Origin: Auanema rhodensis
Lineage: Eukaryota; Nematoda; Chromadorea; Rhabditida; Rhabditidae
Assembly: GCA_964057225.1 (NCBI GenBank)
Contig: OZ059894.1
Span: forward strand, 15,096,476-15,160,475
Length of the DNA stretch: 64,000 nucleotides
Reading direction: 5' to 3'
Below the pieces are notes generated by a model. The model ran no database searches. It was given only the letters and a program-made list of their open reading frames with translations, and was not told the DNA's origin. Numbering within the stretch: the stretch's first letter is position 1; every line of letters begins with the position of its first letter. Below, one piece after another: positions 24,038 through 36,532 of the stretch. The translations under genes were made by a program, and so were the position numbers.

Positions 24038-25531
24038 ATGTTAAAGCTATTAAGTCTCCTTTTAATTGTGAGCACAGCTACGGCCCTGTTCTTCGGATCA
24101 GGGGGAGGTGGTGGTTGCTGCTGTGGTTGTGGAACACCACAGCCAGCTTCTTGCGGGTGTCAGCCTGCTGTAAGTGAGCTTGTGGAAGAACATTAGAATA
24201 AAATTCATTACAGTGTCCAGCTCCTGCTCCATGTCCGGTTTGCGCACCACCACCACCATGTCCACCACCACCTACTGCTATTTGCCCACAAGTTAATCCT
24301 ATCTACATTCCTTCATGTCAAGGTATATTCTATTTAAATTGATTGTTTTTTTTGCGTATTGAAAAACTGAATTATATTCTTAATGCTCATACTTATCAAC
24401 TATTAGGTTCTACTTGTGGAGGATCTTCATACGCCAGTAATTCATATGCAACTGCCAGTAATTCATATGCAACTGCTGGAGGATGCGGCGGAGGCGGTGG
24501 CGGAGGAGGAGGCTGCGGTGGAGGTGGAGGAGGATATGCCACTTCGGGATATGCTAGTGCTGGAAGAGGTAAGCTCTTTTTACTTCACTAAACGAAGAGT
24601 TTTTTAGAAATCACATATAATTTTGTTCATTCTGTTAAACCATTCGTTTTTAGGAGGATATGCTGCTCCACTTGGTGGAGGATATGCTGCTCCATTAGGA
24701 GGTGGTTATGCCTCAGGAGGAAATGGAGGAGGTGGCGGTTATGCCGCAGGAGGAAATGGAGGAGGATATGGTTGTTCAAAAAATGAAAATATCTTCTCAT
24801 ACTAATTATTTTAGCCGGTAACTCAAATTCATACGATGCTTCAAATAATGCCCCTGAGGCACCTACCGGAAACATCGTACCACCACTAAACCAGGCATTC
24901 CACTCACAGGTTAGAAGAAAGGTCAGACACTTGATTTTGCCTTACAAAATTAATTATTTCAGGAACCTAACTGTGATACTCAACAAATTAAATACATAGT
25001 ATTGCGATCAAAGAAGAGAAGAGGTAACAATGAAGATATTGATGAGGAAGAGATGGAAGAGGTTGAGCGCCCAACTGCTTTGGAATCAACTGCAGCCCCA
25101 CTTGATGTTAAAGACTTAACTGATGATCTCTCTCAAGTTGATTTATTAAACGGATCTGAAGCAGAAGGTAAATTAAAATCACTTTTCCCGCAATAATATT
25201 CTTAAGAATTTGTTCCAGATCAAGCTCGTGCTCGAGGTGCTCCAACTTTCACGGACGCTAAATGTAACAGCAAGCCTTTGAGAGATCTTATTTTGGAGGT
25301 ATGCACACAGTTACTTGAAATTGAATACAAAAACCATTTCAGAACGTTGTTCGCGAGGATGCTTTGGCTACCAAGAGACAAATTCATGATGCTTCTTTGA
25401 AGAAATTCCCTGACCATACTGTTGATATTATCTGTTCAGGAACTGGCTTTACATATCTTGTTTCAACCACTGAGCATTGTGAAGCTCAAAAGGACAATGT
25501 TATATGTTTCGTTTACAAGAGACCTCTTTAA
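24038..25531 (+). CDS. Secreted ground-like domain protein with Gly/Cys-rich repeats
   Basis: The ATG at 24038 gives a signal peptide (MLKLLSLLLIVSTATALFF). Next come a Gly/Cys cluster (GCCCGCG), a Pro/Cys segment (CPVCAPPPPCPPPP) and Gly-rich repeats with Tyr-Ala (GGYAAPLGGGYAAPLGGGYA). A linker with an RSKKRR basic site and acidic DEEEMEEVE run follows. The C-terminal ground-like domain (CNSKPLRDLI...VDIICSGTGFTYLVSTTEHCEAQKDNVICFVYKRP) has four conserved cysteines. Nematode ground-like (GRL) proteins are hedgehog-related secreted proteins of epidermis and cuticle or apical matrix. RSKKRR could be a furin-type site releasing the C-terminal domain. Stop at 25529-25531. The exact symbol within the family is not assigned. 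Confidence 0.92.
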
Positions 25532-25686
25532 ATGAACGCCGAAAAAACTAATAAGCGAATCATAATAATTTGATTAATATATTGTTTCCTTAATATTCAG
25601 AGTTTATAATGAAGTTTTTCATTCTTATTTTATATACAGATACCTGAAAATTCAGAAAAAAAAACACATAAAAAATTGATAAAGCC

Positions 25687-27146
25687 TTATTGAAGACACG
25701 TATCGAGATGTGAATTAATAGCGTTTGGCGAAATTTTTCTAAAGCATGCTGGACAATCCACAGTATCCTGAATTGTAATACATTCTGTAGGCATAGATGG
25801 ATTAGGTTTTTTCCTTGGAAGAGGTAAAGTAGGCTGAGTTAAATCAATTATTTCAATTTCCTCTTTCTTATTGACAGTTTTACTAAAAAATGACAGTTTT
25901 CTAGAAAGTGAAAAGCGCATATGCAAACCTAGTTTCTTTAAGTTTGTTAACACCTGTGTCCCATCGGCTAAGTAATGATGAAATTGAACTACTACCACCT
26001 AGTTTTGTTCCACTTCCCATAAAAACATCTAAAAAATCGGTTTTCGTCATTTAAGACATTAAGAAGTCACTTATTGATGTTGATCTTGATTCCTTTGATG
26101 GGGAAGGGCCAACGTTCTCTATAGGAACCTGGCTAGGCGAGATAAGTAGACTGTTACCGGTATTATTCATATCAATCATCGATTTATCTTTTCCTTTTAT
26201 CCAATTGTCTAGCGTGTTAATATTTTTACTTTTACTAGTTTTTTCTATCTTTTGAGATTGTTGGGTCTTTAATTATCGGAAATAGTACAATAGAACTTGA
26301 ATAAGAACTTACGCTTAATGTACGATCAGCCTTCGAAGTTTTTTGACCATATCCCTCCGGTTCTTTAATTTTCACAAATGTGCCTATATAACACATACTA
26401 GAATACCAAAAAAAAAATTATTTACCATTACAAGAAGATGCATGAGCTCCCCACCATCTGTCATTAGGTCCGGGCGCTCTATTTGAAGCTCTCTTCACAA
26501 AACCGAAAAAAGGTTTCTGATGTTGGCATGGCCCATCACATCTTAAGTCGAAAGCATTATAAACAGATATAATACGTAATAAAACCTCCACCAATGAGTT
26601 TTATAAACTGCAACTTCTGCATGAAATGTATGATAAATTGTTATATTAGTTCCAGCTAATTTGTTAATTCTGTAAAGTTTGCTATGGTAGAACAATATCA
26701 GAATTAGTGATAACCTATGCATATGAAATTGAAACTCAGATCCATGACCATCTCTATCCCGATTATTTGCAGTAATAAAAAGGAAAGCATGAATCATTTC
26801 ATGCTTAAATGAAAGAAATGAATAAATAAAGACGTTATGATGAAAAGTACCAATAATGTTTCTACCAAATCTTTTCTAGGACGAAGGGTCAGCAATGGTT
26901 TGCTTAAACGAATCGAACAAAAGCCACTTCGTCCTTCATAACTACATACACCGGCGCAACTTTAATATTATAGTTATCACCATTAAGAAATAAGGAGACT
27001 TACGTGGTCATTCGTGGACTCCATTTTACCTCACAACACAATAGTTTTCCTTGGAAAAATCGAGTATTATATTCCAGAAAAAGAGCATGAATATCAGGGC
27101 ATGGATCTAACAGTTCATACTCCGGGTTAACTAGGTCTATTTCCAT
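25687..27146 (-). CDS. dvc-1: SPRTN/DVC-1 DNA-dependent metalloprotease
   Basis: SPRTN cuts proteins crosslinked to DNA during replication. From ATG at 27146 the frame reads DIHALFLEYNTRFFQGKL (SprT-like fold), then the zinc protease motif HEMIHAFLF (HExxH) with a downstream GHGSEFQFHMHR helix. A zinc ribbon (CDGPCQ, SSCNG) around PFFGFVKRASNRAPGPND and WWGAH, ending FVKIKEPEG, matches SPRTN closely. The C-terminus has a UBZ-type zinc finger (DCPACFRKISPNAINSHLDTC) for ubiquitin. An SHP-like p97 motif (FLGSG-type) in the middle part was not pinned down with certainty. Divergent from the gamma-tubulin-complex gene, with 291 bases between starts. Convergent with the ground-like gene. Confidence 0.93.
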
Positions 27147-27437
27147 GAAGACCTCTTGGTGCCTATTTATTTACAAGTGATATTTCGCAAGAAGCGGGTG
27201 ATCAATTTTGTCGAAATACTTATATTAGTGTGAGTTCATCAATTTTCTAATCCATATAGTGCAGATTAATAAAGAAACATAGGAGAAAAATTATTTTTAG
27301 CTATAACAAATTTGTTGAAATCAAAAATTATTTTAAACGGTTTTGAATATACGCAAAGTCTCGTGTCACGTATCTCTTATTTAACTATTTTAAAATCTCT
27401 GAAGTTAACATAAAGTACTACTAACTATTCTGAGTAA
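27147..27437. promoter_or_regulatory. Divergent promoter region of dvc-1 and the GCP gene
   Basis: 291 bases between opposite starts; AT-rich, with no named motif. Confidence 0.4.
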
Positions 27438-30106
27438 ATGGCTTCCACTGGAATGACTTGTTGGAAAACTATAAGAGATAGACTAGGTGATTCAAATAAT
27501 CATACTGATAAATTAAATACTCATGTTCTACTGTTTTAGTGGAAGAACGGTCTAAATATCTAAATTTTGGAGCAGAATGGACGTATTATAGACCAATATC
27601 TAATAATGTTTGATATATTTTTCTGTTCAAATTTTATATTATGATTGTAGTTCTCTAATTTTGGAAATTTAAGTCCTTTGGAACAGGAAGCAACTTTGAT
27701 TAGTGACGTTTGCTTGCTTCTTGCGGTATAAGAATCTATCTCACTTTCTTTATAAAATTAAACGGTTCAGGGTTGGAATGGAGAATTCGTTCGAATTACC
27801 GATGATATATTAAATTGTAAATTAGTTATTCATAACCGAATGGATCCCTACCTCAGGTACGGTAGTTTTGAAACTGTCTTTTATCAGTCATCGATAGGTC
27901 GTCCGTTGAACGGTTTGAAGATTATATAGCTTCGATAGTTCGTATAAGGAAATATGCCGCAGGTATATTTTATTATCTAGTATTTCAATAGCTTAACGAC
28001 CATTTAGATGGTGGTAAACTGAGATCTCAGTTAGCTTCCGCTGTATTATGTGATGTTAATAGAAAGATAGACGAGTTGTTACAACCAATTTTAGTTCAGG
28101 ATTATAGTACTATAGTATGTTAATTTTTCAATATTTTTACACATCAACATCTTTGCAGGAGCATCCATTGAATAACTTGTATCACAAAGTTGCCAAGTTG
28201 AAAACTATATTTAAGCACTATGAGGTTCTTTCTAGGGAAATTTATGAGGTAGAGGTTCGGTCATGATAAAGTAATCATTTAATATTTTAGAACAAGCTAG
28301 TAGGAGGTCAAGTTCTAAATGTTCTTGATAAAATGAGTGAAAAAGTTTTTGAAACAGATCTAGATAACATTCGGCAATTTAAAGAAGTATGTACGAATTA
28401 TAAAAAGTTGTTTCAAATAAATATATTTTAGGTTTATTGGAGAAGATTTATTTGTGCTATTGGTTCCTGGATCGATAGAGGTTACGTAGATGATCCATGT
28501 TATGAGGTAAGATGTTAAAATTAATCTCTTTCATTTTTTTGTTTTAGTTCTTTATTTGGCCAACTAGCGGTATTAGTGCTGTTGATATGCGTACAATTGA
28601 GGATAACCTTCCCGCAAATCTGAAGTAACATTGTAACTATATAACTATTTATGTTTTTGTTTGGATTTTTAGGAAATCTAGCAAATACGTCGTAGTGCTG
28701 GATTTATGTCCAACACGCGTTGTTAACTTGATTGAACCTATTTTGCAATGTGGCTTGGACAGAACCTCTCAAGGTAGCTGGTCTCAGCTTCTTCTGTTTA
28801 ATTGTACTTTTATAGATGTAAAGATCAATTGGAAATTATTAGACGAATATGAATTCTCCCGTGTGGTTTGTTTTTTGTTTTGTTCAGTTTTTTACGTTTT
28901 TTGAAGGTTCTTAAATTATCTAAAACTATGGCTGAAGGAGTACTTCGTAAAATGAAACTCGAAGATAATCTTGATACTGTGATAGCGTTAGTTAAATTTT
29001 CCATGATTTCTAAACGTTTTGGCTGTTTTAGACAAGTTCATCTTTTTTTTGTTTTAACACCTTGTGTGTCTTGGTTGTACGATGCTCTTATCAAGCATCA
29101 TCTTTTTGATCGTTCTTTCAATTCTGTAAGGTTTACGTTCACATCAAGTTTAATTTTAATCTGCTATAGGTCCGGAAATCTGAAAAAAAGACGCTAACTC
29201 AAGCATTCCATAGAGACTATGCAGAAAAAATGCCTGTTGTTCAAGTTTTTTCGTAGGCTTATAGTTCATTTACCTCTCAAATTTTCATGAATTTAGTTTT
29301 GAAACTGCTGAAACTGATATATTTGATGCTCTTCTCTCCACAACTAGAGATAACTCCAGCTTGGAAAAAACTGTTATTGTAAGTTGGTTTTCTATTGATA
29401 AAATTAATCATATATTTTAGCCCAACTTTTATGACATGCTTGATGTATCAGTGAACACAAGTAAATTACCCCCAGTTTTCTCATCATTGTGTCTAAAGGT
29501 TTTCCGCCAAGTTTTTCGACTTCATTTGCATCTAGAAATTGCCACTAAGAAGCTATGTGAATTGTATTACATCAAATATACTACGTTTCTATTTTTGTGA
29601 TTTCAGAAAAGCTGACCTTCCTCGTAAAGGAATTTCGGATCCTATTATTCGATCTCAACTGTTTCTTCTTGATCGCTTACATCGACATCTTATCGACTTC
29701 AGAACAACAATCGCAAGTGGAGTAACAATCGCTGCTAGAAACTTTGATACAGAATATTCTGCAGTACGTCTTATTATTAATTACCTTTATTGACTCGAAA
29801 TTAAGATTGGAAGTGTGTACGAGCTTCAAGAATTACAAGATCGATTTGCTCATGATATCCTAGTGGTATGTATTTTTTAATTTTTACTCACATGTGAATT
29901 TTTTTCAAGTCCACTGGATTAAACAAGCCTTCTCTTGTGCATGTTTTGCAAGATCTGCTTCTCCTGATTGATTCTTACGATAAGACGGTAATATTTCTAT
30001 GCATTCATATGTGTCATCATTTTCAATTATCAATTAGGCTTTCGAAAATATCCAAGAAGAATATTTTGAATGGAGAACGAAGATGGATGCTCTTCAATGT
30101 TTCTAA
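27438..30106 (+). CDS. Gamma-tubulin complex component (GCP2-like; GRIP1/GRIP2 domains)
   Basis: GCP proteins form the gamma-tubulin complex that nucleates microtubules at centrosomes. From ATG at 27438 the spliced frame has the GRIP1 opening (PLEQEATLISDVCLLLAGWNGEFVRI), then ASAVLCDVNRKIDELLQPI, and the motif pair GQVLNVLDK...VYWRRFICAIGSWIDRG and VDDPCYEFFIW (compare human WIYEGVIDDPYGEFMI). The GRIP2 half includes LIKHH...-type helices and the C-terminal stretch RLHRHLIDFRTT. It ends EYFEWRTKMDALQCF at 30106. Identity is better than family level for GCP2 versus GCP3 only by impression. Some exon borders between 28.9 and 29.6 kb are uncertain. Confidence 0.78.
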
Positions 30107-30281
30107 TCTGAAATGTTATGTACTGTAATATTATGAACATAATATATCCTCTAACTATTGTTTTATCAAGTTTAAGCTACGATAAAAACTTTGCTCATTT
30201 TCCATGTATCAAGCAATTCTGGCTTAAATTCTCCTATTTACCTTAACAATTTCCAAGTTTTGAATATAGTTCAAGTTATAG

Positions 30282-32329
30282 ATGACGAAGAGGGTTAACC
30301 ATGTTTACATACCTATTTTTTTATATTCAATAACTGCTTCAATGTTTATGCCTGTAATTCAGTCATTCCTGTTTTCAAAAGTGAAGCTTTGAGTTTTGTT
30401 CTGAAGTAATTTAATAGTTTTGAAGGTATGTAATTCTTTTGTCGATACCAATGGCACGAGATTGAATTGTTTGGATAAGTCAGCTTCACAGAATGTAGCT
30501 ATACATAAGGAAACAAATACTATCCTATTGTTCGCGTAAGATATTTCTTTGGTTCAAGTCATACGTAGCATTTCAGCTCTGTTGCTATTTGCGTGACAGC
30601 GATGTGTTCTTCAGGTATAATAGGAAAAATTAGTGATCAGCGATCCCGGAAGATGGCAATGCTCATTCCTTTTCTTGGATTAGTAATTGCCGATATTACT
30701 TTGCTATTTCAAGTTTATTTCCCACAGGTCTAGTTTCACGAGTTTTGCAACAAAACATTTTCTCTTTCTTATTCAGATATCTCCGTATTTTATTATTTTG
30801 TCAGAATTTATTTTTGGATGTTTTGGAGGCTATATAACCATTTTCTCATCTGCCTTTTCTTTTCTGTCTTCACTTAGTTCTTCAAATGAAGAAAGAAGCA
30901 AATTAATAGCAAAAATGGAAGGCCTGATAGGTTTAGGAGGTTTGGTTCAGTGCATCTTAATTATTTGAAAACTTAACCATGCTAAAAATTCAAATATTTT
31001 TTATGTGCTGGTTGATGTTTGCAGAGTTTTATTTTTTGTTTAAAAAATTGCGCAACCGGCTGCATTCAATGAAGGCTATTACCAATCTCTTTTTCAATCA
31101 AATATAAAAAAGCGAAGAATGCTTTCATTTGTTTAAGGATTTATAGATTTAAATGTGAAAAAGAAATTCAGGAATGATTGGTTTCATGATTAGCAGCCAA
31201 ATAGCTACCATAACTTACTTCTATGGATGCGTAATATCTTTTCTTATTCACTTATGCTGCATACTGTACATATCTTTAGTAACTGAGGACATAAAACGAG
31301 ATGACACTCTTAAAACGGTTAGAACATTCGAATTGAGGAATAAATTGCTCTTTTTAGAAAAATTCATCAATGCTACTGGGGAATGACGCAGAAAAGTCAA
31401 ATAATAAAAATTGGGTTGTCATTTTGGTGTACATTTGTTTTGCTTGCTCATTTTTTGCATTCATAGGTCAGATATATTTGTTTCGTGTAATCAAGGTTGC
31501 GAAAACGTATTTAGGATCTACACATATCTTGTTTTTTTATTTAAAAAGTCGATTTGGATGGGATGCAGAGCAATATAGCTATTTAAGAGTTGGAATTCAA
31601 GCCAGTTCTACGTTGATGGTAAGAATATGGACTGCAGATTAACAATTACAAAGTACAAAGGCAGTAGAAAACCTTTTTGTTAACTTTGAAGCTCTTGTTT
31701 TTGTATATATTTGTCTGGAAAATACGTGAGATGAAATTCTAAACAACATGCTTATTTAGGCTTTGTTGGCGTATCCCTGGCTTAAAGGAAAAGGGGTCCG
31801 TGATACAACACTGTCAATCGTTGGACTGCTTGCAAGAGCTCTCAGTAAACTTTGGATAGCTTTAGTGCCATCAGCATCATTTATGATCACATGTAACATT
31901 GAAACTTTGATTTTCTTAACAATGCATAGGTGTTTAGGCATATTTCTTGAAATGCTCTCGCGTTTTCCTGCCACTGCTCTTCGATCTTTAATTGCCTCCA
32001 ACGTTAAAGCACATGAAAGAGGTTAGCATTTCACTAAGATTCAAATCAAAATAGTAGAGAACTTGATGTCTAGGTAGCGCTTTTGCTACCGTTGGAAGCA
32101 TTGAAGCATTCTGCAATCTTTTGGCTGCCTTTGTATTTCACACATTATTTCCTTGGTCACTTTCATTCCTGCCACAGTTATCATTTATAGTTATGTCAGC
32201 ACTAATCATACCACCTACTTTCTTATTGATGTGAGTTTCTAAATATTTTTGTTAATTATCTAATAATATACAGTAGATTATTATGCTTTCTTTTTCAGAA
32301 TTTTCAAGAAGAAGTTTAAAGAAAATTGA
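30282..32329 (+). CDS. SLC46/proton-coupled folate transporter-like MFS protein
   Basis: Multi-pass membrane protein of the major facilitator superfamily. The start MTKRVNHVYIPIFLYSITASMFMPVIQ is transmembrane 1. An extracellular loop with a cysteine pair (VCNSF, RLNCLD) follows, then the signature GIIGKISDQRSRKMAMLIPFLGL after transmembrane 2-3, which matches the MFS loop 2-3 motif in SLC46 proteins. ISSQIATITYFYGCV and later helices to FLLIIFKKKF complete it. Family members include folate/H+ and lysosomal transporters; the substrate is unknown here. It begins 175 bases after the GCP stop, with a TATAG acceptor directly at the ATG, so it may be the second gene of an operon. Confidence 0.8.
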
Positions 32330-32739
32330 GTTTTTATCAACAACTTTATGAGGTTTATAGAGTTTAAAACACATGCATGTATACAATACAGGTTCTGTTC
32401 TAAGCATTATGTAATAAATATTCATATTTAAAAAGAATTCAAATAAATTATTTATAGTAATTATCAATCCTTTTAAAAAAAAACGAGCTCAGATCATGCA
32501 AAATAGCAAAATATATACTTTAGGGGATTCATGTAACTGCAGAATTTCCGCTATATTTAGATTTCAAAGTTCATTCTAAAATCAAATCCACCACAAGGGT
32601 AATTATGTAATATGATTATATTTTCTTTATTTTTTAATTCGTTGCTAAACATTAAATGAATAATTATGTTTATTACAGAGCGCTGTAAACAATTTGCAGT
32701 GTACTGATGTATGAAAATAAATTACAATGTTTCAGAAGT
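32330..32739. other. Intergenic gap between two convergent genes
   Basis: 3' ends of the SLC46-type gene and of the small secreted-protein gene; AT-rich, nothing else seen. Confidence 0.5.
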
Positions 32740-33008
32740 TTAATCCAAATTTAAATAGGATTTTTTCCAACGGTCATCATTGGCACGATATGGATTCAAG
32801 AACATCTTGCGACGGAATGCATAAGCTTCTCGTGGAACAGGAACGTAACTATTCCTGTAAAAAAGGTTTTAAGAAAATAATTTTAAAGGTCTTCTGTAAC
32901 TGTCTACTAGAATACTCACCGTCTGTCATCCATCATATCAAACACACGTTGCGAGTAACCGAACTCGAAAACAATCAGGAGCATCAAAATAATCGCAAAA
33001 AACCGCAT
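32740..33008 (-). CDS. Small secreted protein, candidate neuropeptide precursor
   Basis: Two exons joined in phase: 33008 to about 32920 and about 32865 to 32740, with a GTGAGT donor and a TTTTTTACAG acceptor. The protein is about 67 residues. It starts with a clear signal peptide (MRFFAIILMLLIVFEFGYSQ), followed by a small chain cut into pieces by basic pairs: after DDRR comes NSYVPVPREAYAF, then RRK, then MFLNPYRANDDRW, then KK and SYLNLD. This spacing is that of a peptide-hormone precursor, although no Gly for C-terminal amidation precedes the basic sites. I do not recognise the peptides. A small cuticle or antimicrobial protein is the alternative. Confidence 0.6.
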
Positions 33009-34419
33009 TTCTAAAGATCACAATGTTGATAAAAGTTTTTTTTCGAACAGTGAGAAGATCTAAGAAAAAATGGAAAAGCCTGGTGTGACGGCAAAAATAT
33101 GTAAGAATAAAATAACCAAAAATTATTTCAAACATGTCAATCGTGTTTTTCACAAACCAAGCTTCAAGAGAACTCTTCAGTAACTGAATAACTTTCAACT
33201 TCGATGAGTTAAATAGAACAAAAACATAAATAGTTAAGAGGAATAAAAGGGGAGGAGGACGAATGTGAACTGTGTAGTTATATCTCTTCCTATCCCCATC
33301 AATGTAAAAGCAAAGCACTTTCTGGTTTGTATGAAGTAGAATAATATTAAGGAATTTTAGGAAAATTAGTCTGAAGCTGGAATAAGAATGAAAGTCAAGC
33401 CAGCTAGGGGTTTGTACTAATCGTAAACATAATTAAAGCAAAGGAATTTGAAGCTCCACCTACTTCTTGATTTTGGCTCTTTTCGGTCTTTTTCTTTTAT
33501 AAACGAGAAAGGGAGGAAAAGATGTTTGAGCTTCATGATAATATGGAGAGGGAGAGGTGAAGAAACAAATATAATTCAAACGTTGTTGAAAAAGAAAAGT
33601 TCAAAAACGTCAAAAAGATGAATACGTCACGGGGGAGAATTCAAAACTACAACCGCTGAAAAAAAATGGAATTCTGAATTATCTTGGTTCTTCAACCATG
33701 GACACGCTTCATTGTTGCTTTGCTTGTCTACCTCCGGTTCCGTTTATTCTTTAATTTCACCTACTTCTATTGCAACACAAAAAATATAAAAAATCTTTTC
33801 AAAAGTATTATTTTTCCTACAAAAATAATATCAAATGAAGTGCAATCCGGGATACAGATTGTTTTCGGACAATGGAATGGAATAGAGGGATACTAAAGAA
33901 CTTCCTTTGCGGCAATATTGAGGACAAGTTTAAAAAGCGACAAAGTTTATATTATAACTGAAATTCTACCGGTTCTTTTGATAGAACTCTTTATTGTTTT
34001 TTTTTATATCAGCTGCTGCTCTTATCTCATGGACACAAACAAATGGAAGTTCTTAGTCGAATTAATCGTAGTTCCAATATCTGGGCGGGTGGTAGAAGAA
34101 AAAATAAAGTTTTCAGTTTAAAAACATCCGATCCGAAAGTAATGACCAGCTCTTAGGTATTTGAAGTAATGAAGTTTCTGTTTTGATTTTCTCCCGTAAT
34201 TCTGGTCTAATTATAGTTTATCGTAAGATTATATTAATAGTTCCTAGCTTTCGAAATAATTTTAGAAAAATTCACAGCATGAAGCATTCAGAAAAATCAA
34301 TGTGTTTATTCATCTGTATACTTGCTGGTGATTTTGGGCTGTTCGAAGAGACATACAATAGCGAAGTCCTGCGAACTGTCTCTTTGGATGCTGCATAGTG
34401 TGTTGAGATATTTTCATAC
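33009..34419. other. Intergenic stretch with no supportable gene
   Basis: Divergent upstream regions of the small secreted-protein gene and the Flower-like gene. Open frames here (e.g. minus 33318-32938, plus 33684-34398) are short, low-complexity or antisense to the secreted-protein exon, and are not called. Confidence 0.5.
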
Positions 34420-35365
34420 ATGATCACTACAACATCCAGCAGTCAATCACCATACTTTGAAAATGTTGATATAGAAAGGTTTGTTATTAACGTTGTAAAT
34501 TGAAAAACACGGAACCCACGTTCGTACTATTTTTACGGATGTTTCAGAGGTGCCTCTGAAATAGAAAACTCTAAAAGTTCTCCTAATATGGAAGGCTTGA
34601 AAGAAACAGGAACAGCACAAGTTTTAAGACACCCACAGTGCAGGTGACATTATTTCTGCTATATTCATTCAATATATGCTATAATGAATTCGATCAAATG
34701 TTTATTTATTTTTTAATGAGTTAGCATATTCTGTTTTGAATTTCTAAACGTTAGATCATCTAGTAATCTGGATGAATATTTGAAATAAATTATAAAAGTA
34801 TAAAGAAGGTTACTGTAACTAATATACCCAGAGATGTAGCATTTCTCGACAAAACATTTAAAACTTTAAGATTCATATGGTATCTTCGTACAGGGATAGG
34901 AATATTCACAGTATTAGCAATAGCCATGTCATCGTTCAACTCACTCATTTCCATAACGCATGTTCTTTTTGGAGTATATTTGGTTGCAATCCTTGTTCCA
35001 TGCTTCCTTCTTGAGTTTGGCTATATTCTGCGTTTCATATGCGGGTTTGTTCTACCCGAATGACTAGGTATGCTATTACTGATTCAGAACAAATGGAGCA
35101 TTCTGTCAAGTATTTGGAGGTATATTGCATTTCGACAATTGGAGAAGAGGACTGTTATATATAGCTATGTCTGTAGTTTGTTTTATACCATCGTTTACCA
35201 ATAACTACGGAGTTGTATGTGGTAAAATATATAAAACATATATATATATATAATTTTTATTTTCCAGGAATATGCTTAGATCTTACTGGATTACTGTACT
35301 GTGTCAAAGACTGGGAATATAAAACAGTTCATACATACATAGCTGATGTACAACAACAGCATTGA
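34420..35365 (+). CDS. Four-pass membrane protein, calcium channel Flower-like
   Basis: Five exons joined in phase from ATG at 34420 to TGA at 35363. A Ser/Thr-rich cytosolic N-terminus of about 55 residues precedes four hydrophobic helices: TGIGIFTVLAIAMSSF, HVLFGVYLVAILVPCFLLEFGY, LLYIAMSVVCFIPSF and GVVCGICLDLTGLLYCV. The spacing, the CFLLEFG turn after helix 2 and the WRRGLLYIAMSVV segment before helix 3 resemble Flower/CACFD1 (compare WQKAVFYCGMAVV in human). Flower is a synaptic-vesicle and endocytosis protein proposed to conduct calcium. Similarity is moderate. A COPI-associated/TVP15-type or TMEM72-type four-pass protein is the alternative. Confidence 0.55.
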
Positions 35366-35867
35366 ATACAATTTCACAAATTCATGATATTTCAATAGAA
35401 AACTAAATAAAGAATTAAGAAAACTAAAAAGCTTGAAACGGTTTAAAAGTTTCTTAATTAGGGAATAACTATAAGAAATGAATTACAACTTCTTTATTAT
35501 ATTAATGACACCAAGAAGAAATTGTTTTCTTAAAAATATAAAATAAATATTTTGTATAATCACCGGAATATTTGCAACTTTCTCACACTATTTGAAATTG
35601 TCTAAGAAGTATTGCAGTTATTTCTAAGCAATAGAATAGGTTTTCTGGCAAACCCTAACAAAAAATATAATATTTATTACATAAATGCAAAACAAAACAA
35701 ATGTAAGGAATGAAAAAAGATATAAATATTCTAAAAAACAATAAATTATTATAGCCTACCACCTATAAGGTTTTCAGACCCAGCTTATTTTAAGGCACAT
35801 GTTTTCCCAAATCATTTATCACAATAGTGTAATTATGAAGTAACCTACTTTGTACATTAAATATATA
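35366..35867. other. Convergent intergenic gap
   Basis: 3' ends of the Flower-like and coiled-coil genes; AT-rich, nothing else seen. Confidence 0.5.
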
Positions 35868-36532
35868 TTATACAACTTTTACTATACACTCCTTCGTCCA
35901 CCTAAAACCATATATAAACCCCTCTTCTAACGATAAAATTGGAATGTGACGATATCCTGGTAGATCAGTTGATGATTCACCTTTCAGCTTAATGGGAGCG
36001 AATATTTTGTTTTTCTTAAATTTATATATCTTTATATCATAAAAACTGGGCACTTACAACAATAACAGGATCATCAGGAGTTTCACTTACTAAGCTTTCT
36101 AAAATAGAATTCATTTCTGATTCATTGATATCCTTTTCTTCGGGTATTTTATATCCATAATTAAGCTTAAAAATTTAATTAAAAATATAACTTTCTAAAA
36201 CCTTCCTACCGCTAATGCTTCATATTTCTTAAGCTTATCTTCAGTTCTTTCTAATTTACTGAAAAAGATAGTGATTATTGCCAAGAACAGACAAAAAAAA
36301 ACGATACGTTGTCAGTTGATCTATTTCCGTAGAAAGGGTAATCTTATCACCTTCAATCTAGAAACATGATAATGAACAAAAATGTAAATATTATTATAAT
36401 ACATACTTTTTCTACCATATCTAAAATTCTATCTTCTAAATCTTCATTTCGCTGCTTTACTTGAGAATATTGTTCTTCTAACAATGAATATTTAGTTTTC
36501 CAAAACGATAAATCATCGTTTTGATCATCCAT
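35868..36532 (-). CDS. Small coiled-coil protein of unknown function
   Basis: Five exons joined in phase from ATG at 36532 give about 160 residues. Residues 5-75 form a coiled coil (FWKTKYSLLEEQYSQVKQ, RNEDLEDRILDMVEK, LTTKLERTEDKLKKYE), followed by an acidic linker (IPEEKDINESEMNSILES) and a C-terminal basic/aromatic region ending FRWTKECIVKVV. No membrane segment and no signal peptide. I do not recognise the family. It lies downstream of alpha-SNAP on the same strand, but the 822-base gap is long for an operon. Confidence 0.65.

Noticed and set aside
31756-32001. Minus-strand 81-codon open frame
   Set aside because: Antisense shadow of SLC46-like transmembrane exons.
32938-33318. Minus-strand 126-codon open frame
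   Set aside because: It overlaps the signal-peptide exon of the small secreted-protein gene in another frame. The two-exon model has a signal peptide and consensus splice sites.
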